A stretch of DNA of 64,000 bases from contig ML976989.1 of NCBI GenBank assembly GCA_010015675.1, forward strand, positions 663,709 to 727,708. The letters are read 5' to 3'. Every line of letters starts with the position of its first letter. Positions within the stretch are counted from its first letter, which is position 1. Positions 37,035-48,834 of the stretch are shown in pieces. The translations under genes and the position numbers were made by a program. The DNA is from Byssothecium circinans (Eukaryota > Ascomycota > Dothideomycetes > Pleosporales > Massarinaceae). The notes beneath the pieces were generated by a model. That model was not told the origin of the DNA, did no database searches, and saw nothing but the letters and a program-made list of their open reading frames with translations.

Positions 37035-37426
37035 TGCAATAGCACATGATGTCTAGAATCGATGGCAGAGCGAGCTTGCCTATCCGGCTGTGTACGCTTT
37101 TATGAATGAGTCGTGTTCCTAGTCAGCTCGTCAATGTTGATGTCTGAGGCGATGGCGCTAAACCGTCCGAAGCGGGGCGGAGCGCGGGGGGCTGAGGGCC
37201 TGCCGAGCTGAGGACTTCCCAACACCCTCTACACATCATGGCCGCCGCTGCGGTTCAAAAGTCGCCTAGAGTACGCCTTACTCGCAGGCCATATGTACTC
37301 GCGAGAACGGAAGTCATTTTGAAGGCTGCCTAACAGCTCCTCCCACTTTCACCGCTCACCGACAGTTTCGATACACCCCACATATCCATCTAGTAGTCCA
37401 CGGGTGTCATCCACATTCCACACACG
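37035..37426. promoter_or_regulatory. Divergent promoter, macro-domain gene / HeLo-like gene
   Basis: A 392-bp interval between divergent start codons, with a GC-rich block near 37,160-37,210 and CA/TC-rich sequence near 37,330-37,420. Both genes could share regulatory input. No specific operator was recognised. Confidence 0.5.
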
Positions 37427-39224
37427 ATGTCTGGTGTTGAAGTTGCAGGTCTCGTTCTTGGGTGCTTGCCCATAATCATCCAAGGTATGTTGAACTGGTT
37501 CGCTCCAGCAAACACAAGCTCGAGAGCTGCGGATTGACCAAATGCCAGCGATAGAATCCTACAACGAAGGGTTGGACCCTATGAAGAGCTTCCTACGATG
37601 GGAAAGGGAGTTACCAGCACTTATTCGAAAGCTCAGAAATCAACATGTCCATTATTCGCAGACATTACGTATCCTACTCGAGCCCATCACGACCGAATTC
37701 GAGCTCGCTGAGATGCTTTCGGGGGAAAGACAACTGTGGAAGGAGAAGGACATGGAATTAAAGCTACAGGACAAGTTGCAGGACTCGTACAATGCATATC
37801 AAAGCACAATCACGGATATAGAACGGATAACGAGGAAGATTGCGAGCAAGCTGGATCTGGAGAGAGCGACTGAGCTCTCGCGGAATGATCTCGAGGCTTT
37901 GATTGTCGCCAACCCCAAGAAGAACGATAAGTTCGAATTCCGGAAACGCGTCAAATTTGGCATGTCCAAGAAGGGCATAAAGGCATTACTAGAAGAGTTG
38001 GATGATTGCAACAAGGAGCTGGAACGTTTCACGGAGAAAAGTGAAAAGATTGAAACAGTCCGCAAGTCAGTCAAGCCATCGTTTGCAAATAGACTGCAGC
38101 GTATCCAGAAGTACGCTACCGGCCTGCATGAGACACTTTCAGTTTGCTTCTCCTGTGCTTGCAAGTCCAGTCACAGTACGAATTTGCGGCTTGATCAACG
38201 AGGCACCCTGTTCGCGTCAGGGAAGAAGGCTAACCAGACTCCCAAAACTTGCTTCAATGTATCATTTTCAAGCATCTCTGATGACGATACTCACCTCTGG
38301 AACTGGCAAGCAGCCGAAATCGTTGTAGAGGAAGAGGAAGATGATTATTTCGAATTGCAGCCCGGGACCAAACCTCGAATGACAAAATCAGTCAGCTTTG
38401 GGAAACAACCGCCACCGCCTTATTCGCCGGAGGATCCCGCCATCGTCCGGACCCCATCATTAGACGAGGTCAAGGATTTATGTGCGTCAATACAGCAGCT
38501 CTACAAGAACTCAGACTGCATCGGGTTTCTTTTTGACACGAAAAGCAAACTTCGCGGCGCCTACCCGGTGAAAAATTTAAGCACCAAGCCATATGCGGCC
38601 GGTTTCGTCACTCTAGAGGAGCTTCTCAACCGACCTCCCCTCGTGAACGGACGCCCAGCGAAGCTTAGCAAGAAGGAGCGATATAGCCTGGCTCTGACCT
38701 TGGCGAGTAGTACTCTACAGCTCAATGCCACTCCATGGTTTCCGTCGGATCAATGGGGCGCAAAAGATATCATGTTCCACCGTACGTGTACAGGTCACCG
38801 TCTATTAAATATCGACCATCCCTACATCACCCCCAAGCAGGTCCACCTCTCGAAGACTCTGACAAACGGACAAATACCAAAAGCTCGCGGCTTTCAGAAT
38901 AAGAACACTGTCCTCCTCGCGCTGGCAGTCGCTCTCCTGGAACTCTACTTCGGCATGAGTGCCGAGCAGCATCGGAAACTGGAGCACTCTGAACCGTTCA
39001 CTTCAAATCCCTGGACTCTCTGCGCGATGGCTTATGATTGGGCTGAAGAAGAGCAGGAGAACCTGTCAGCGGCTTTTTCAACAGCCATCAATCACTGTCT
39101 TCGCTGCTTTTCAGATCCAAGCGCCAGCCTGAGCGATCCCGGCTTCCTCCAGGCGGCTGTTGAGTGCATTGTCCTTCCGTTACAGGACGAACTGGATCAG
39201 TTCCTCGGCAAGAATGGGCCGTAA
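37427..39224 (+). CDS. HeLo-like N-terminal / DUF7580 fungal protein
   Basis: Two exons (37427-37484 and 37549-39224) encode 577 aa. The opening, MSGVEVAGLVLGCLPIIIQ, followed by helical YNEGLDPMKSFLRWERELP, is the fungal HeLo-like/SesA-type N-terminal pattern: a hydrophobic first helix spliced to a coiled helical bundle. The middle has ACKSSHSTNLRL and an acidic, Pro-rich linker. The C-terminal half (GFVTLEELL, SKKERYSLALTLASSTLQL, ELYFGMSAEQHRKLE) is DUF7580. Related HeLo-type domains act as membrane-perturbing cell-death effectors in heterokaryon incompatibility, but that activity is not established for DUF7580 proteins. It is divergent from the macro-domain gene. Confidence 0.82.
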
Positions 39225-40846
39225 ATTCTTCGGACGGAGGGTGTTGTTTTCCGGAGACAGCATGTGTGAAAGCTGTCGCAATTGAGATGCGGCGCCATCA
39301 CCTAAGATCAGCCGGACCGGAGTACACGCTATGTCAATCCACGCTTATTCACCACTTCCGATCGTGCCTGACCCACGTGGCTTCACGATCTCAAATCTGG
39401 GGCAATTCGATTTAGCGTAAACACTTAACTGAAACAGGCTGCAATGGGTGCCCGCTATTCAACGTCATGTCCTGTCCATGACAGACGACGGTTGTATTTT
39501 GACATGGTGTGGAGAGTTTAGACGGATGAGTAGCTTGCATGCACCTTGTGTTCAATTTCGCATATGATAGTCGGGTAAGACAAGGTCGGGATTTGGTTCT
39601 GACAGGGAGAGAGGGGTGTTGAAGAAGGCATGACATGCGCAGGCCAACATTTGAAAGGCAGTCTCACAACATCATATTGTCCGTTCACGTGGTTACGGTG
39701 TCCATTTTGCAATGCCGTGCGAGTACGTTGTTTAGGGTGTGCAGTACGGCACACAACTGGAAATCGGAAATTGTGGGGGATGGTGGCGCCAATACGTAGG
39801 TCATGATTAGCAATTGGCGAGGCAGAAAGCCACATGCAGCCTCGAAGAGATTGGCCGCATTACGTCCTATCGCCGTGGCAACGTACCGCTCTTCAATGAT
39901 CTATCTTCACGAAGCTACAGTTCACAGTGACAGGGATCCGCTGGTCTAGTGGACATAAAATGGCCTTTTGTCGCTCCGTCTTTATCAGAGCGCAGGAAAT
40001 TGTAGCATGAAGCTGATATCAGAGCTTAAATATAGATATCTTGCCATCCACAATTCATTATGCGCGCTCTCAAGAAAAGGAGGCTGTTGTGGCTTAACGG
40101 CGCAGACACGACGGGAGCACAACGGCTGGCGGCGCTTGGAAACATCAGTCCGAAACATAGCGTAGGGGAGGCTGATAGGCTGATAGGCTGATAGGCTGGC
40201 ACATCGCAGCATATTGCCTCCCGCTCCCAATCCACGCCGCAAGCAAACATCATACCTTGCAAATAGTGCGTCGCTGGCACGGAAGGCGTGGCGAGGAAGA
40301 TGGGGAAGATGGTTATCGATGCGGTTGCCGCTATTAATATCCGTAGACTTTTGGTCGGGAATGGGTTGTGAGTCCGACGGTGGTCCGCTGCGGTGAGAGG
40401 GTGAGAGGGTGAGGATGCGCACAGCAGCCGCGGCGCGGACTTGTATACTTTTGGTACGGTCAGGGACAGGGGACAACAGAGCATGGCGCACATGTAGTCT
40501 CACAGCTTTCATTCACACTTCACGTAGTTCTTCACTCTTCTCGCCACGCAGACACTTGCCTGGTTGCTGCGCCGGACAAGCATATCAAGCTGCTGTCGTG
40601 GGCTTGGCGACAACTTAATTGCACTCCTTTTCACGGTGACGCAGTGCTAGCGCGCTATAGGAGACACCTTCTTGCAGGGATTCTGCCCGGCCAAAACCCT
40701 CTCTTCACCTCCAACCTCGACAGACCACACACACACGACACTGCGAGCAAGCCTCCTCTATTCCACCCTCTCTTCTTTTCTTCCCTTCTGCCACAAACAC
40801 AGCAATTCGCCTGCGCCCGCTGCAATACCCGCGGTAGTTTGTGGAC
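39225..40846. other. 1.6-kb interval: 3' region of HeLo-like gene and SMI1 promoter
   Basis: No gene was found. An 8-bp tandem repeat lies at 40169-40198. The part close to SMI1 (40,680-40,846) is CA/CT-rich, as in fungal promoters and leaders. Long minus-strand frames at 39,985-40,512 overlap one another and have no recognisable family. Confidence 0.5.
40169..40198. repeat. Tandem aggctgat, 3.75 copies
   Basis: An 8-bp unit is repeated at 40169-40176, 40177-40184 and 40185-40192, with a partial fourth copy. It lies in the SMI1 upstream region. Confidence 0.85.
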
Positions 40847-42515
40847 ATGGCTCAATTGTAAGCTCCTCCCCAGTCTCCTATCTAGCCAGCGCCTGACAAT
40901 CCGCAGCATTGGAGAGCAATGGAAGACCTTCTGGCACACCATGACCTCGAATGACCGCCACGCCTCGCACGACTCGCCCTATCGCACCGGTCGCCATATC
41001 CCCCTTCCCCAGAGCCGCCATGCCCCCCTCACATCCGTCGCAACGAGCGGCCAAGAATCACGCGTCGATCTGTCCTCCGCATACTCACACGACGAGCCCG
41101 CGACAAGTAATGGCTTCATTGGCTCGCCGCAGGGCCCGCTGTCACCCAGCTCGCCGTACTCCCCTGGAATGCGTTCGTCTTTGAGCCGCCAGGCGACCGC
41201 GGACTCGGACGCCTTTGCTAAGACCGCCAATGGCGAGATCCCGATGCAGAACTTTGCCGATGGCCTGCCGCCGGCACCTCCAGTCATGCATTCGTGGAGG
41301 CGCATAGACCGGTGGGTCGAGGACCACTACGAGGAGCTTCTGGACAATCTGTGTGAGGGTTGCACCTCCAACGACGTGAATGAGCTCGAGCACGAGCTGG
41401 ATGCGACACTACCTATGGATGTTCGCGAGTCATTGCAGGTTCACGATGGCCAGGAGCGCGGCGGTTTGCCCACGGGTATCATCTTTGGCTGCATGCTGCT
41501 CGACTGCGAGGAGATTGTCATGGAGTGGCAGAACTGGCGCAAGGTTGCCGACGAGTACCTGCAGCCCAAACCTGACTACCACAAGACGCCCCAAATACCT
41601 GTCAAGGCTTTCGCCGGTGCGTCGACCGCGGCCCCGGTAGCTCAAGTTCAGCAGACCAGCAATCCGCTCTGGCGGCAAGATTTGCAGGCGAAGCAGGACT
41701 CGCAACCTCCGAATGCCGTGCAAAAGGCATATGCACACCCCGCATGGATTCCTCTCGCACGCGACTGGGGAGGCAACTACCTTGCCACAGATCTTGCTCC
41801 TGGTCCCACAGGTACCTGGGGTCAAATCATCATCTTCGGCCGCGACTACGACTGCAAATATGTGGTTGCAAGATCATGGGGCGCGATGCTCGCCATGGTC
41901 GCTGATGATATCGCATCCGACAAAGTGCACATTGACGAGGAGAGCGGCGAGCTGAAGCTCCTGGAGTTCAAGAAGAAGCAGAATCTGGAGCCCCCGTACC
42001 TGGAAATCCTCCGTTGGCGCTGCGACCAAAAGTACGGACGCAAGCCGCCCAAGAAGAGGCCGCAGAGCACACTACGAGTGAATCCAAATGCCCCAGGCTC
42101 CACAGGTGGACCGAGCAGCAGTGCTGGCAGCAGTCCTTACGGCAGTCCCGTGCTAGGACCTGAAGACCGAGGACGCAGTCCCCACCGGTTATCGCAGAAA
42201 GGCAAAGGCGTCAGCCCACGTGCCCACATATCAAGTCCTCTAGCTAGAGTTGCTGAAGAGACACCACAACCGATCCGTGTGCACACTGACCTCGACCCCA
42301 AAGCCGGCGCCCTGGAGAAGCTGATTTCCGTCGACACACCCCGACCAAGTGACGAGTTCCCCGCGAGGCAGAGCATCGGCAGCGACAAGGAGAACAAGAA
42401 GGAGAGGAAGGAGTCGTCTCTAAAGAGTCCGGTGACCAAGAGTAGCCCCGCCACAGCTGCGCCCGAGAAGAGCCTCGTCAGCGACTCGTCCGAGCTCAAG
42501 ACAGTTGAGATATAG
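40847..42515 (+). CDS. SMI1: Cell wall assembly regulator SMI1/KNR4
   Basis: Two exons encode 539 aa. Exon 1 is only 11 nt (40847-40857, MAQ plus two bases). Exon 2 (40907-42515) carries the rest, beginning IGEQWKTFWHTMTSNDRHAS. The central SUKH/SMI1_KNR4 domain is visible: HSWRRIDRWVEDHYEELLDN, GLPTGIIFGCMLLDCEEIV, AWIPLARDWGGNYLATDLAP and GTWGQIIIFGRDYDCKYVVA. Smi1/Knr4 is a scaffold linked to the cell-wall-integrity MAP kinase Slt2 and to control of glucan and chitin synthase genes. The N- and C-termini are Ser/Pro-rich and disordered, as in other fungal members. A longer upstream frame from 40644 was rejected because it lacks the WKTFW-preceding start seen in the family. Confidence 0.93.
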
Positions 42516-43050
42516 AAAGAAACCCGCCCTACTACTTTTGTGCGCTTTCTTCCTCTCTCCCTTCCCAGAGCGCGTTCCACGAACGAAAGCGAAACTCCTT
42601 TTTCCCAAGACCATCTATTTCCCTTCGGAGCCGCTGGATACAGGCAAGTGCGCAATCAAACTTAAAACATAGTATTGGCACGTTAATTGTTCTACACACT
42701 ATACCAACGATGACAACCTTTTTTTTCTTCCTCTTCCGCCTCTTCTTCTTCTCGTTTTGGGGGGAATGGATGCTTCAGGGGCCGGAACAAACATGGCGGG
42801 AGAAACAACGGCGTCAAATTCCAATTACTTCACAAACTTGGGGGGTCTTTGGTTTTATTTGGTGTGTGTGTTTTTTACTTTTTGGCGGTATTGACAACAA
42901 CAAATGTTACACTTAACTTTCTATGAAGTGTTATGGTGACCATTCACCCCCGTTTTTTTGTTCTTGTCTTCTGGCGGCATGTCGGGGCTTGCGCTGCATG
43001 TGGCGATATACACTGGTACAACTGGTTGTTCGAGTATAGTATAATATGGA

Positions 43051-43058
<8 letters not shown>

Positions 43059-43088
<30 letters not shown>
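43059..43088. repeat. (TG)n microsatellite
   Basis: About 15 uninterrupted TG dinucleotides, followed by a short CG-interrupted end. Confidence 0.95.
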
Positions 43089-43092
<4 letters not shown>

Positions 43093-43537
43093 TGTTTTTT
43101 TGGGCGGGGCGGGTCTGCGGATCTGGCTTCTTTTTAGGGAGGCAATTCCCTTTTTTTTGTTACAGTTTTGTGTTGTGTTGTGTTGTTGTTGTACTACCTT
43201 CTCTCGTGTGCTTTTATGCGGGGGAACTTGTAACCTGTGTCGTTTATCGCGTTTTTGGGTTTTTGTGTGAAGATCGGATTGTTCAAGGAGTGAATGTTGT
43301 TTTGTTCAAGGTCTCTGTCATCGCTGTAGGTAGGTTTGTCTTCACGTTCACGTTTACGCTTTCAACCTGAGGATTGAGTGGGGAAGTGGAAGTGGTGATT
43401 AGAGGGGTGCCTTCCTTCCTTCCTTTGTTAGGACGCAGCTTCTAGATATCTGCGTTGGCGGAGTGGAGGGAAGCGCTTTCCCCGTGGAATAGAACGGAAT
43501 ACGTCATGCGTCTGTATAGAAAGTGTTTGGCACTGTC

Positions 43538-43539
<2 letters not shown>

Positions 43540-43587
<48 letters not shown>
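43540..43587. repeat. (CT)n microsatellite
   Basis: About 24 uninterrupted CT dinucleotides. Confidence 0.95.
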
Positions 43588-43590
<3 letters not shown>

Positions 43591-44196
43591 CCACGAATGC
43601 AATATTTCTTCTCCTCATGTTTTCTCTGCGCAGTACCAGGCGTCGGCTTTTCAGCTTCGGCGCTGTCCGCTGTTTGAATGGCGAGTATGAGTACAGGTAC
43701 ATTTTAGCTTTGGAAGGCCTTGCGGGAGGTAGTGAGAGAGACGTCATTGAGGATATACCACCGTACTGCCTGGCTTCCTTTTATATCACTTCGTCTGTGT
43801 GAGGCCTGTGATCCTGGCAGCGTTGATCCCGCCCGAAACTCAGCTAGACAACGCACTGTGCATATACGAATATTGGGCGCTAGGTATGACTTCAGACCAC
43901 CTATATGGAATATTGATTGTCAACCAATCGAATTGAATCGACGCTCACAGCCTCTTACAGGTACCTGAACGATTGGTGAGATGGAGGTGCTGGATGGGTG
44001 CATGACAGGAAGGCTGAAGTCGTGGTTTAGAAACCCTCGCCATACTTCTACGCGCGCAGCCTCCTCTCCTCTTCTCTTCTACTCTTCATATAATATCAAG
44101 TTTCCCGTTTCATAAAGAAACTTGATCCTCTCGGTTACCCTACATCCCTCACGACTTCAAATTCGAGAACCGGACCTGTAAACGACTAGTGTTATA

Positions 44197-45457
44197 ATGC
44201 TTAATGCCACAGACCAGACTGTCGGGTGGACTGCTGAGCCTGAGGGGCGTGGGACTCTCGGGTTACTATGGAGTTGCTTCGCGACCATTTTCCTCTGCAC
44301 GTGGAGCGCTATACACCCCGATCTGCCAGCCCTGGAGGGCTCGAAACGGAAAACCTTTGTGAACAAATTGGGTCTTATGCTTCTTGGTGTGATTTCTCCA
44401 GAGCTTTTTTCTGCCATAGCTATAGGCTCTCTATATCGTGTGCATCGTATGAAACTTCACGTAAGTCCGACGCGGTTGTTCGCCTCACATTCAGCTTACA
44501 ACAAACGCGCCATTGAGATGTTTCGCTCCAGTAGTGAGCTTCTCAGCGCGAGAGAACTGTTAGTGAACATATCAAGCTAACTTACCACAGTACAATTTCA
44601 AACATCCTGGCTCGGGGAAACCCTGGGGGTTAGAGCAGTACTACTTTCTCGACATGGGCGGCTATGTTATTGAACACCCCGAAGATTTTACCCCGGACTA
44701 CGCGAGCCGCCCAGTCTCCTCTACAACTACACGTTTTTATGTCTCCAACGAGAATCTCACTGAATTGACATACCGTAAAATCATCGATCATCCTAATCTC
44801 GACGATGACGACATCGACGACAGGAGCAAAGTAGATGTTCTTGCTAAAACACTTTCACTACTCCAAGTCATCTACTCCATTGTACAGCTCATTGGCCGCG
44901 CCGCTCAAAAAATAGCCTCGACAACACTGGAACTATTCACCTTGAGCATTGTTCTCTGCGCAGTCATCACATACGCAGCGTGGTGGCAGAAGCCTTTTGA
45001 TGTGCAGAGGCCCGTGGTGCTTCAATCTCGAGCGCGAACGCTCCGTGAACACAGAATGATTTTTTCCAACCGGCGGTCGCGAGCAATCCCTCTGTACTAG
45101 GGCGGCCTCGGTGACAAAACGACGTTAATGGCACTGATACCCGTAATCTTTCTCTTCTCTGCTGCGCACCTCATCGGGTGGAATTTCCACTTCCCTTCTG
45201 TTGGAGAGAAATGGCTTTGGCGATCTGGTAGTATACTCTGTGCCGTGATTCCCCTTCTTATCATCCTATCAAGGCAAGTTGCGGGGGGGAAATTGGTGTA
45301 CGGATTGTCAGATGATGTTTTCTATCAATGCCTGACTGTGCTCTATTTACTTACACGCACCGCTTTATTGATCGAGGTTTTCATTGCTTTGAGACGGGTT
45401 CCGGGGAGTGTGTATCAGACTCCTAAATGGTCACAGTACTTTCCTTCCTTTGGCTGA
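44197..45457 (+). pseudogene. Fungal polytopic membrane protein gene with in-frame TAG (or weak third intron)
   Basis: Exon 1 (44197-44460) and exon 2 (from 44591) join in phase, giving a family I recognise only as uncharacterised fungal membrane proteins. Signatures are TAEPEGRGTLGLLWSCFATI, FLCTWSAIHPD, DMGGYVIEH, DDRSKVDVLAKTLSLLQVIY and WWQKPFDVQRPVV. The frame is closed by TAG at 45098-45100 yet continues in the same frame to 45457 with matching membrane helices (IPVIFLFSAAHLIGWNFHFP). Either the gene is interrupted by a nonsense change, or an 84-bp phase-0 intron (45017-45100, with a poor gtgctt donor) removes the stop. Without that intron the intact upstream part is 257 aa. The function of the family is unknown. 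Confidence 0.7.
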
Positions 45458-45960
45458 GGGAGAAGGCGGCGTGTGAGTAGAAGATCTGTGGGCATGATGA
45501 GTCAGTGTGTGTATACCTCTTTATATCCCGTATCTTGGTCTGTTTCCGAACGAAGAATTAGACCTTAGTGGACCATTGTCATATACAGGGTTCTCAGCTA
45601 TGTCAGTTCTTAGGGGAAGAGAAGAAAAGCATCCCAAGGTTCAGATGGAGTTTGGAAAGAATCGATTTGAAAGTATTGAGAAGTCATTTCGCGTGAGGTA
45701 TCCACACCATCTTCTCCGCAGACCAAAGTGCCTTTCCATCCCGTACCAGCTGGTATACCCGCGTCCCAGTTCCAAAACTCCAATCCAGCCCATCAAGAAT
45801 AGGGAAGTAATAACCAAACAATACCACTCAATCCACGCTGACCTCAACTCGTCACCTAATCATCCAACAGCCACCACCTTCACTCCTTCAACCAATGCCC
45901 ATCACCAACCTCCCACCAATGCCCCCGCAAACCCCCAAACCCCCAAACCCTTCTCTCCAT
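45458..45960. other. Convergent 3' interval
   Basis: About 500 bp between the membrane-protein gene and the MGCGSS gene. A 185-codon plus-strand frame (45507-46064) is low-complexity His/Pro/Thr on the antisense of the glycine-rich gene and is not called. Confidence 0.5.
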
Positions 45961-46242
45961 CTAACACCCACCCCCTCCACCACCACCATCACCGCCACCG
46001 CCACCACCACCGCCTCCATCCCCTCCACCATAGCCGCTACCACCTCCACCTACGCATCTGTTAGCTCGGCTCCTCCTTCATACCAAAGAAAATGACTTAC
46101 CATCACCGCCGCTGAAGAAACCACCACCACCTGCACCATACCCGTAACCACCATGACTGTAGCGCTGACCGCGACGGCCTTTGCGCGTCTGCCGCATCGG
46201 GGGCGGGTAGTGGTTTTTCGGTTTCGAGGAGCCGCAACCCAT
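45961..46242 (-). CDS. Small glycine-rich protein with MGCGSS lipidation motif
   Basis: Two exons (46101-46242 and 45961-46049) join in phase across a 51-bp intron with a gtaagt donor and gcgtag acceptor, giving 76 aa. The N-terminus MGCGSSKPKN fits N-myristoylation at Gly2 with palmitoylation at Cys3, a dual membrane anchor. A basic patch (RQTRKGRRGQR) follows, which could bind acidic lipids. The rest is Gly-rich (YGYGAGGGGFFSGGD) and ends in Cys. The gene is too short and spliced to stand out as an open frame. The function is unknown. The specific start motif, intron and complete stop support a real gene. Confidence 0.68.
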
Positions 46243-47646
46243 CGTGTCTGTGGTTGAGGCTGAGAACTAGGACAAGTTGGTATATGCGAGGGGTGTCGTT
46301 GTGGTGGGTCGAGGATAGGATGGGAGGTCGTGAATTATATTATACGGTTAAGAGCGAGGACGAATGGTACAGTATGTGTACGGGTAAGGATGAAGGTAGT
46401 TGTTTTGTTGATTTGTGTGGTAGGTAAGTTGTACCTTTCGTGTTTTAATCCCCAGCTTTAAAAGGTACTTATCTTTGACTAGAGTGGGAAACGACTGCCC
46501 TATATATAATACCATGGTACGTCCTCGTTACTTCCCCATCTCACCCGTACACCGGCGTTCTGCCTCACGGCTCTTACCTGCATCATCAGGCGCACCACGC
46601 AACGTCACCTTCCTCGCTACCATAGTACCACATGTCGGCACTGCCCACTGCGCACCTAGTCTAAAGACAACCAGACCCTGACCTAACAACTGTCCCGCGG
46701 AAGAAGAACGTCAATTCCGCATTTCCATTTCCACTTCCACACATACATGCCGCTCCGCAGTCTCCCGCCTTGGAAATCATAATGCCGCGCTGGGGGGCTG
46801 TAAACCCCCCCAGTAAGTGCAAAAATGCGAGTACGAGGCTATCTGGGTAGGAGAGTAAGGTAGGCTGACTTTGGATACGGGGTGAGGTGACGTACTACTG
46901 ATAGTACCAGGGTTGGGACCGATACGGTGAATGCATTGGGGTTAGCGAGATGTGGTGGTACGGAAGGGATGGGTTGAGCCTCATTGGGGCTGTACTTAGA
47001 CACCATGGCTACATAGGGAACTAAACTGGGTGGCGGAGTCGTCACGTGGTGACTTGAATGCCTCAATTGCTCGTATAGATGGTTACTAGTAGGTACGGGG
47101 ACAGGCGAATGGCTGACTAATTGCAGTAGGAGAAAGCCAGTCTTGGTGTTGCTTGTTAAATCATGTAGACGGGGCCCGAAGGAGCCGGGGTCGTTTTGGG
47201 TGTGCGTGTGGTATTAATCTTGTTCCGAGCAGTATGCTCTGGTGCCCTTTAGCATTAAGTTCAACATCTACAACATCCGAAGAGAGCGGTATGGGAGACG
47301 GGGGGAATATTTGAAAAGAGATACGACGGGATACGACACCCACCCATGTCGTCCATACAAAACGAAAGAAAAAGGAAGGGAACTGCCATCTCAACAGGCC
47401 AGATTATTAACGTTAGCCCAAAGGAAGAAACGCCGTGAGTAATGCAACAAGATGGAGACGAAAAAGGAAAAGACGACGTCTCTCTTTCACATGATCGTAA
47501 TAGTAGAGAACCCATCACCATTACTGGACAAGAAAAAAGATAAAAACAAGAAAGAAAAAGCCCAGCGACACAACACCAACACCCGCCCAATGCTCATGCC
47601 CGTACGCTTTAAAAAACCAACTACGATTCCCAATCCCCACACGTAT
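46243..47646. other. 1.4-kb interval, no gene seen
   Basis: Holds the promoter of the MGCGSS gene and the 3' region of the SLC35-type transporter. Short frames on both strands have no recognisable features. Confidence 0.5.
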
Positions 47647-48834
47647 CTACTTCCTCTGCTTCGCTCTCATGGCAAGATGCGAGTACACCCAGCCACCCCC
47701 AAGCGCCAACAACACGCCCAGCCACTCCTTCCCATTCAGCACCTTTCCCTCGCTATACCACCCAATGCTCAAAATCAAGATAGTCTTGATATGACTCACG
47801 ATATTGAAAGTCAGAGCCGAAGTACGCCCAATGATCAAAAACTGCGACAAATTGACCATCGAAGCCATGACACCCGAGCCCACGACACTCCAGAGGATAT
47901 TTGTCGGTACCGTGGTGATATTGGGTATAGTATCGAAGATGGGGACAAAGGGAATGAGCATGAGGACGGAGATAGGGGCTTGGTTGAGGAGGAGTTGTGG
48001 GCCAGAGACGGCGAAATCTTCGATTTTCTTGCCGATCCAGATCTGGTAGAGGGCTGTGGAGCAGAAGGCCAGGGTAGCGATGATTACGCCGAAGAGCTGT
48101 GTCTTGACGGCTTCATTCATAGTGAAAGAGACGCCGAGGCAGGTCGTGAGGATCGAGGCGAGCATCCATCTTGTGACGGTTTTGCGGAAGAGCACAAAGT
48201 TAATGAGGACTACGGTTGGGGTTGTCATTACTTTGGCGAGCTGGTAGAATCCCACGTCGTTGTAGGTTAGGCTGAGGTTGCCGAGCACGACGTAGCCGGC
48301 GAAGAAGGCGCAGACGGGGAGCATGTCCCATGGGTTTAACCGCACGGCTTTGAAGGCGCGGAAGGGGGCTCGCGAGGCGACGAAGAGGACGACGGCGGTG
48401 GTTGCGAAGTGCCACATGACGACCATGAGCTGGCAGGTTTTGAGTTGCGCATCGCTGAATACTCTGCGCACTGTGTCAGCGATTCCAGTTCTCTTTTCTC
48501 CTTATCCGCGGCGTAGTTCAGCTTATCGCGGGGTGGTTGATGCCTGTGGTATCCATACAGTTTTGTGAAGAAAATAAGACCGAGCGTAGAGATGGTGTTG
48601 AGCGCAATGCACAAGCAGGTTATCAGCTTCTCCCGTAGTGGTATCGGCGTGGGCTCGTCTGGCGTCTCGTATTTGGGGAGTTCCCTCGATTCGCTGGAGT
48701 CGCGGGGGCCGTCGATGTTGTCGACGAGGCCGTCGGTGGAGGGGCGCTTCTCTGCTATATGGCTGTCAGCTGAATGCCTATATATCTAGCATACACATTT
48801 ATGCGCAAGCAGCAAGGACTGTGAGCGTACCCAT
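47647..48834 (-). CDS. DMT-superfamily nucleotide-sugar / triose-phosphate-type transporter (SLC35E3-like)
   Basis: Three exons (48831-48834, 48559-48751, 47647-48463) encode 337 aa with about ten hydrophobic helices. Family landmarks are CIALNTISTLGLIFFTKLVF, GYVVLGNLSLTYNDVGFYQL, AKVMTTPTVVLINFVLFRKT, ALYQIWIGKKI and FNIVSHIKTILILSIGWYSE. These match the TPT/SLC35E3-type transporters of the Golgi or ER, whose substrates are nucleotide sugars or related phosphates. The exact substrate is not predictable. Exon 1 is only ATGG, with a gtacgc donor. It is needed because exon 2 lacks an in-frame ATG before conserved sequence, and it keeps phase (G + AG = Glu). The start is therefore less certain than the rest. 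Confidence 0.85.

Larger units (their letters stand above)
42516..44196. other. 1.7-kb interval with microsatellites
   Basis: Holds the SMI1 3' region and the promoter of the membrane-protein gene. About 42,700-43,330 is strongly T/G-rich on the plus strand. It contains a TG microsatellite (43059-43088) and a TC microsatellite (43540-43587). No gene is supported. Confidence 0.55.

Noticed and set aside
30009..39224. ADP-ribosyltransferase (PARP-like) catalytic domain in the macro-domain locus
   Set aside because: No H-Y-E type signature or ART-like region was found in any exon.
45507..46064. 185-codon His/Pro-rich plus-strand frame
   Set aside because: It is antisense to the glycine codons of the MGCGSS gene, which has a phased intron and complete ends.
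47452..48270. 272-codon plus-strand frame
   Set aside because: It is the antisense shadow of the SLC35-type transporter, whose helices are clear.
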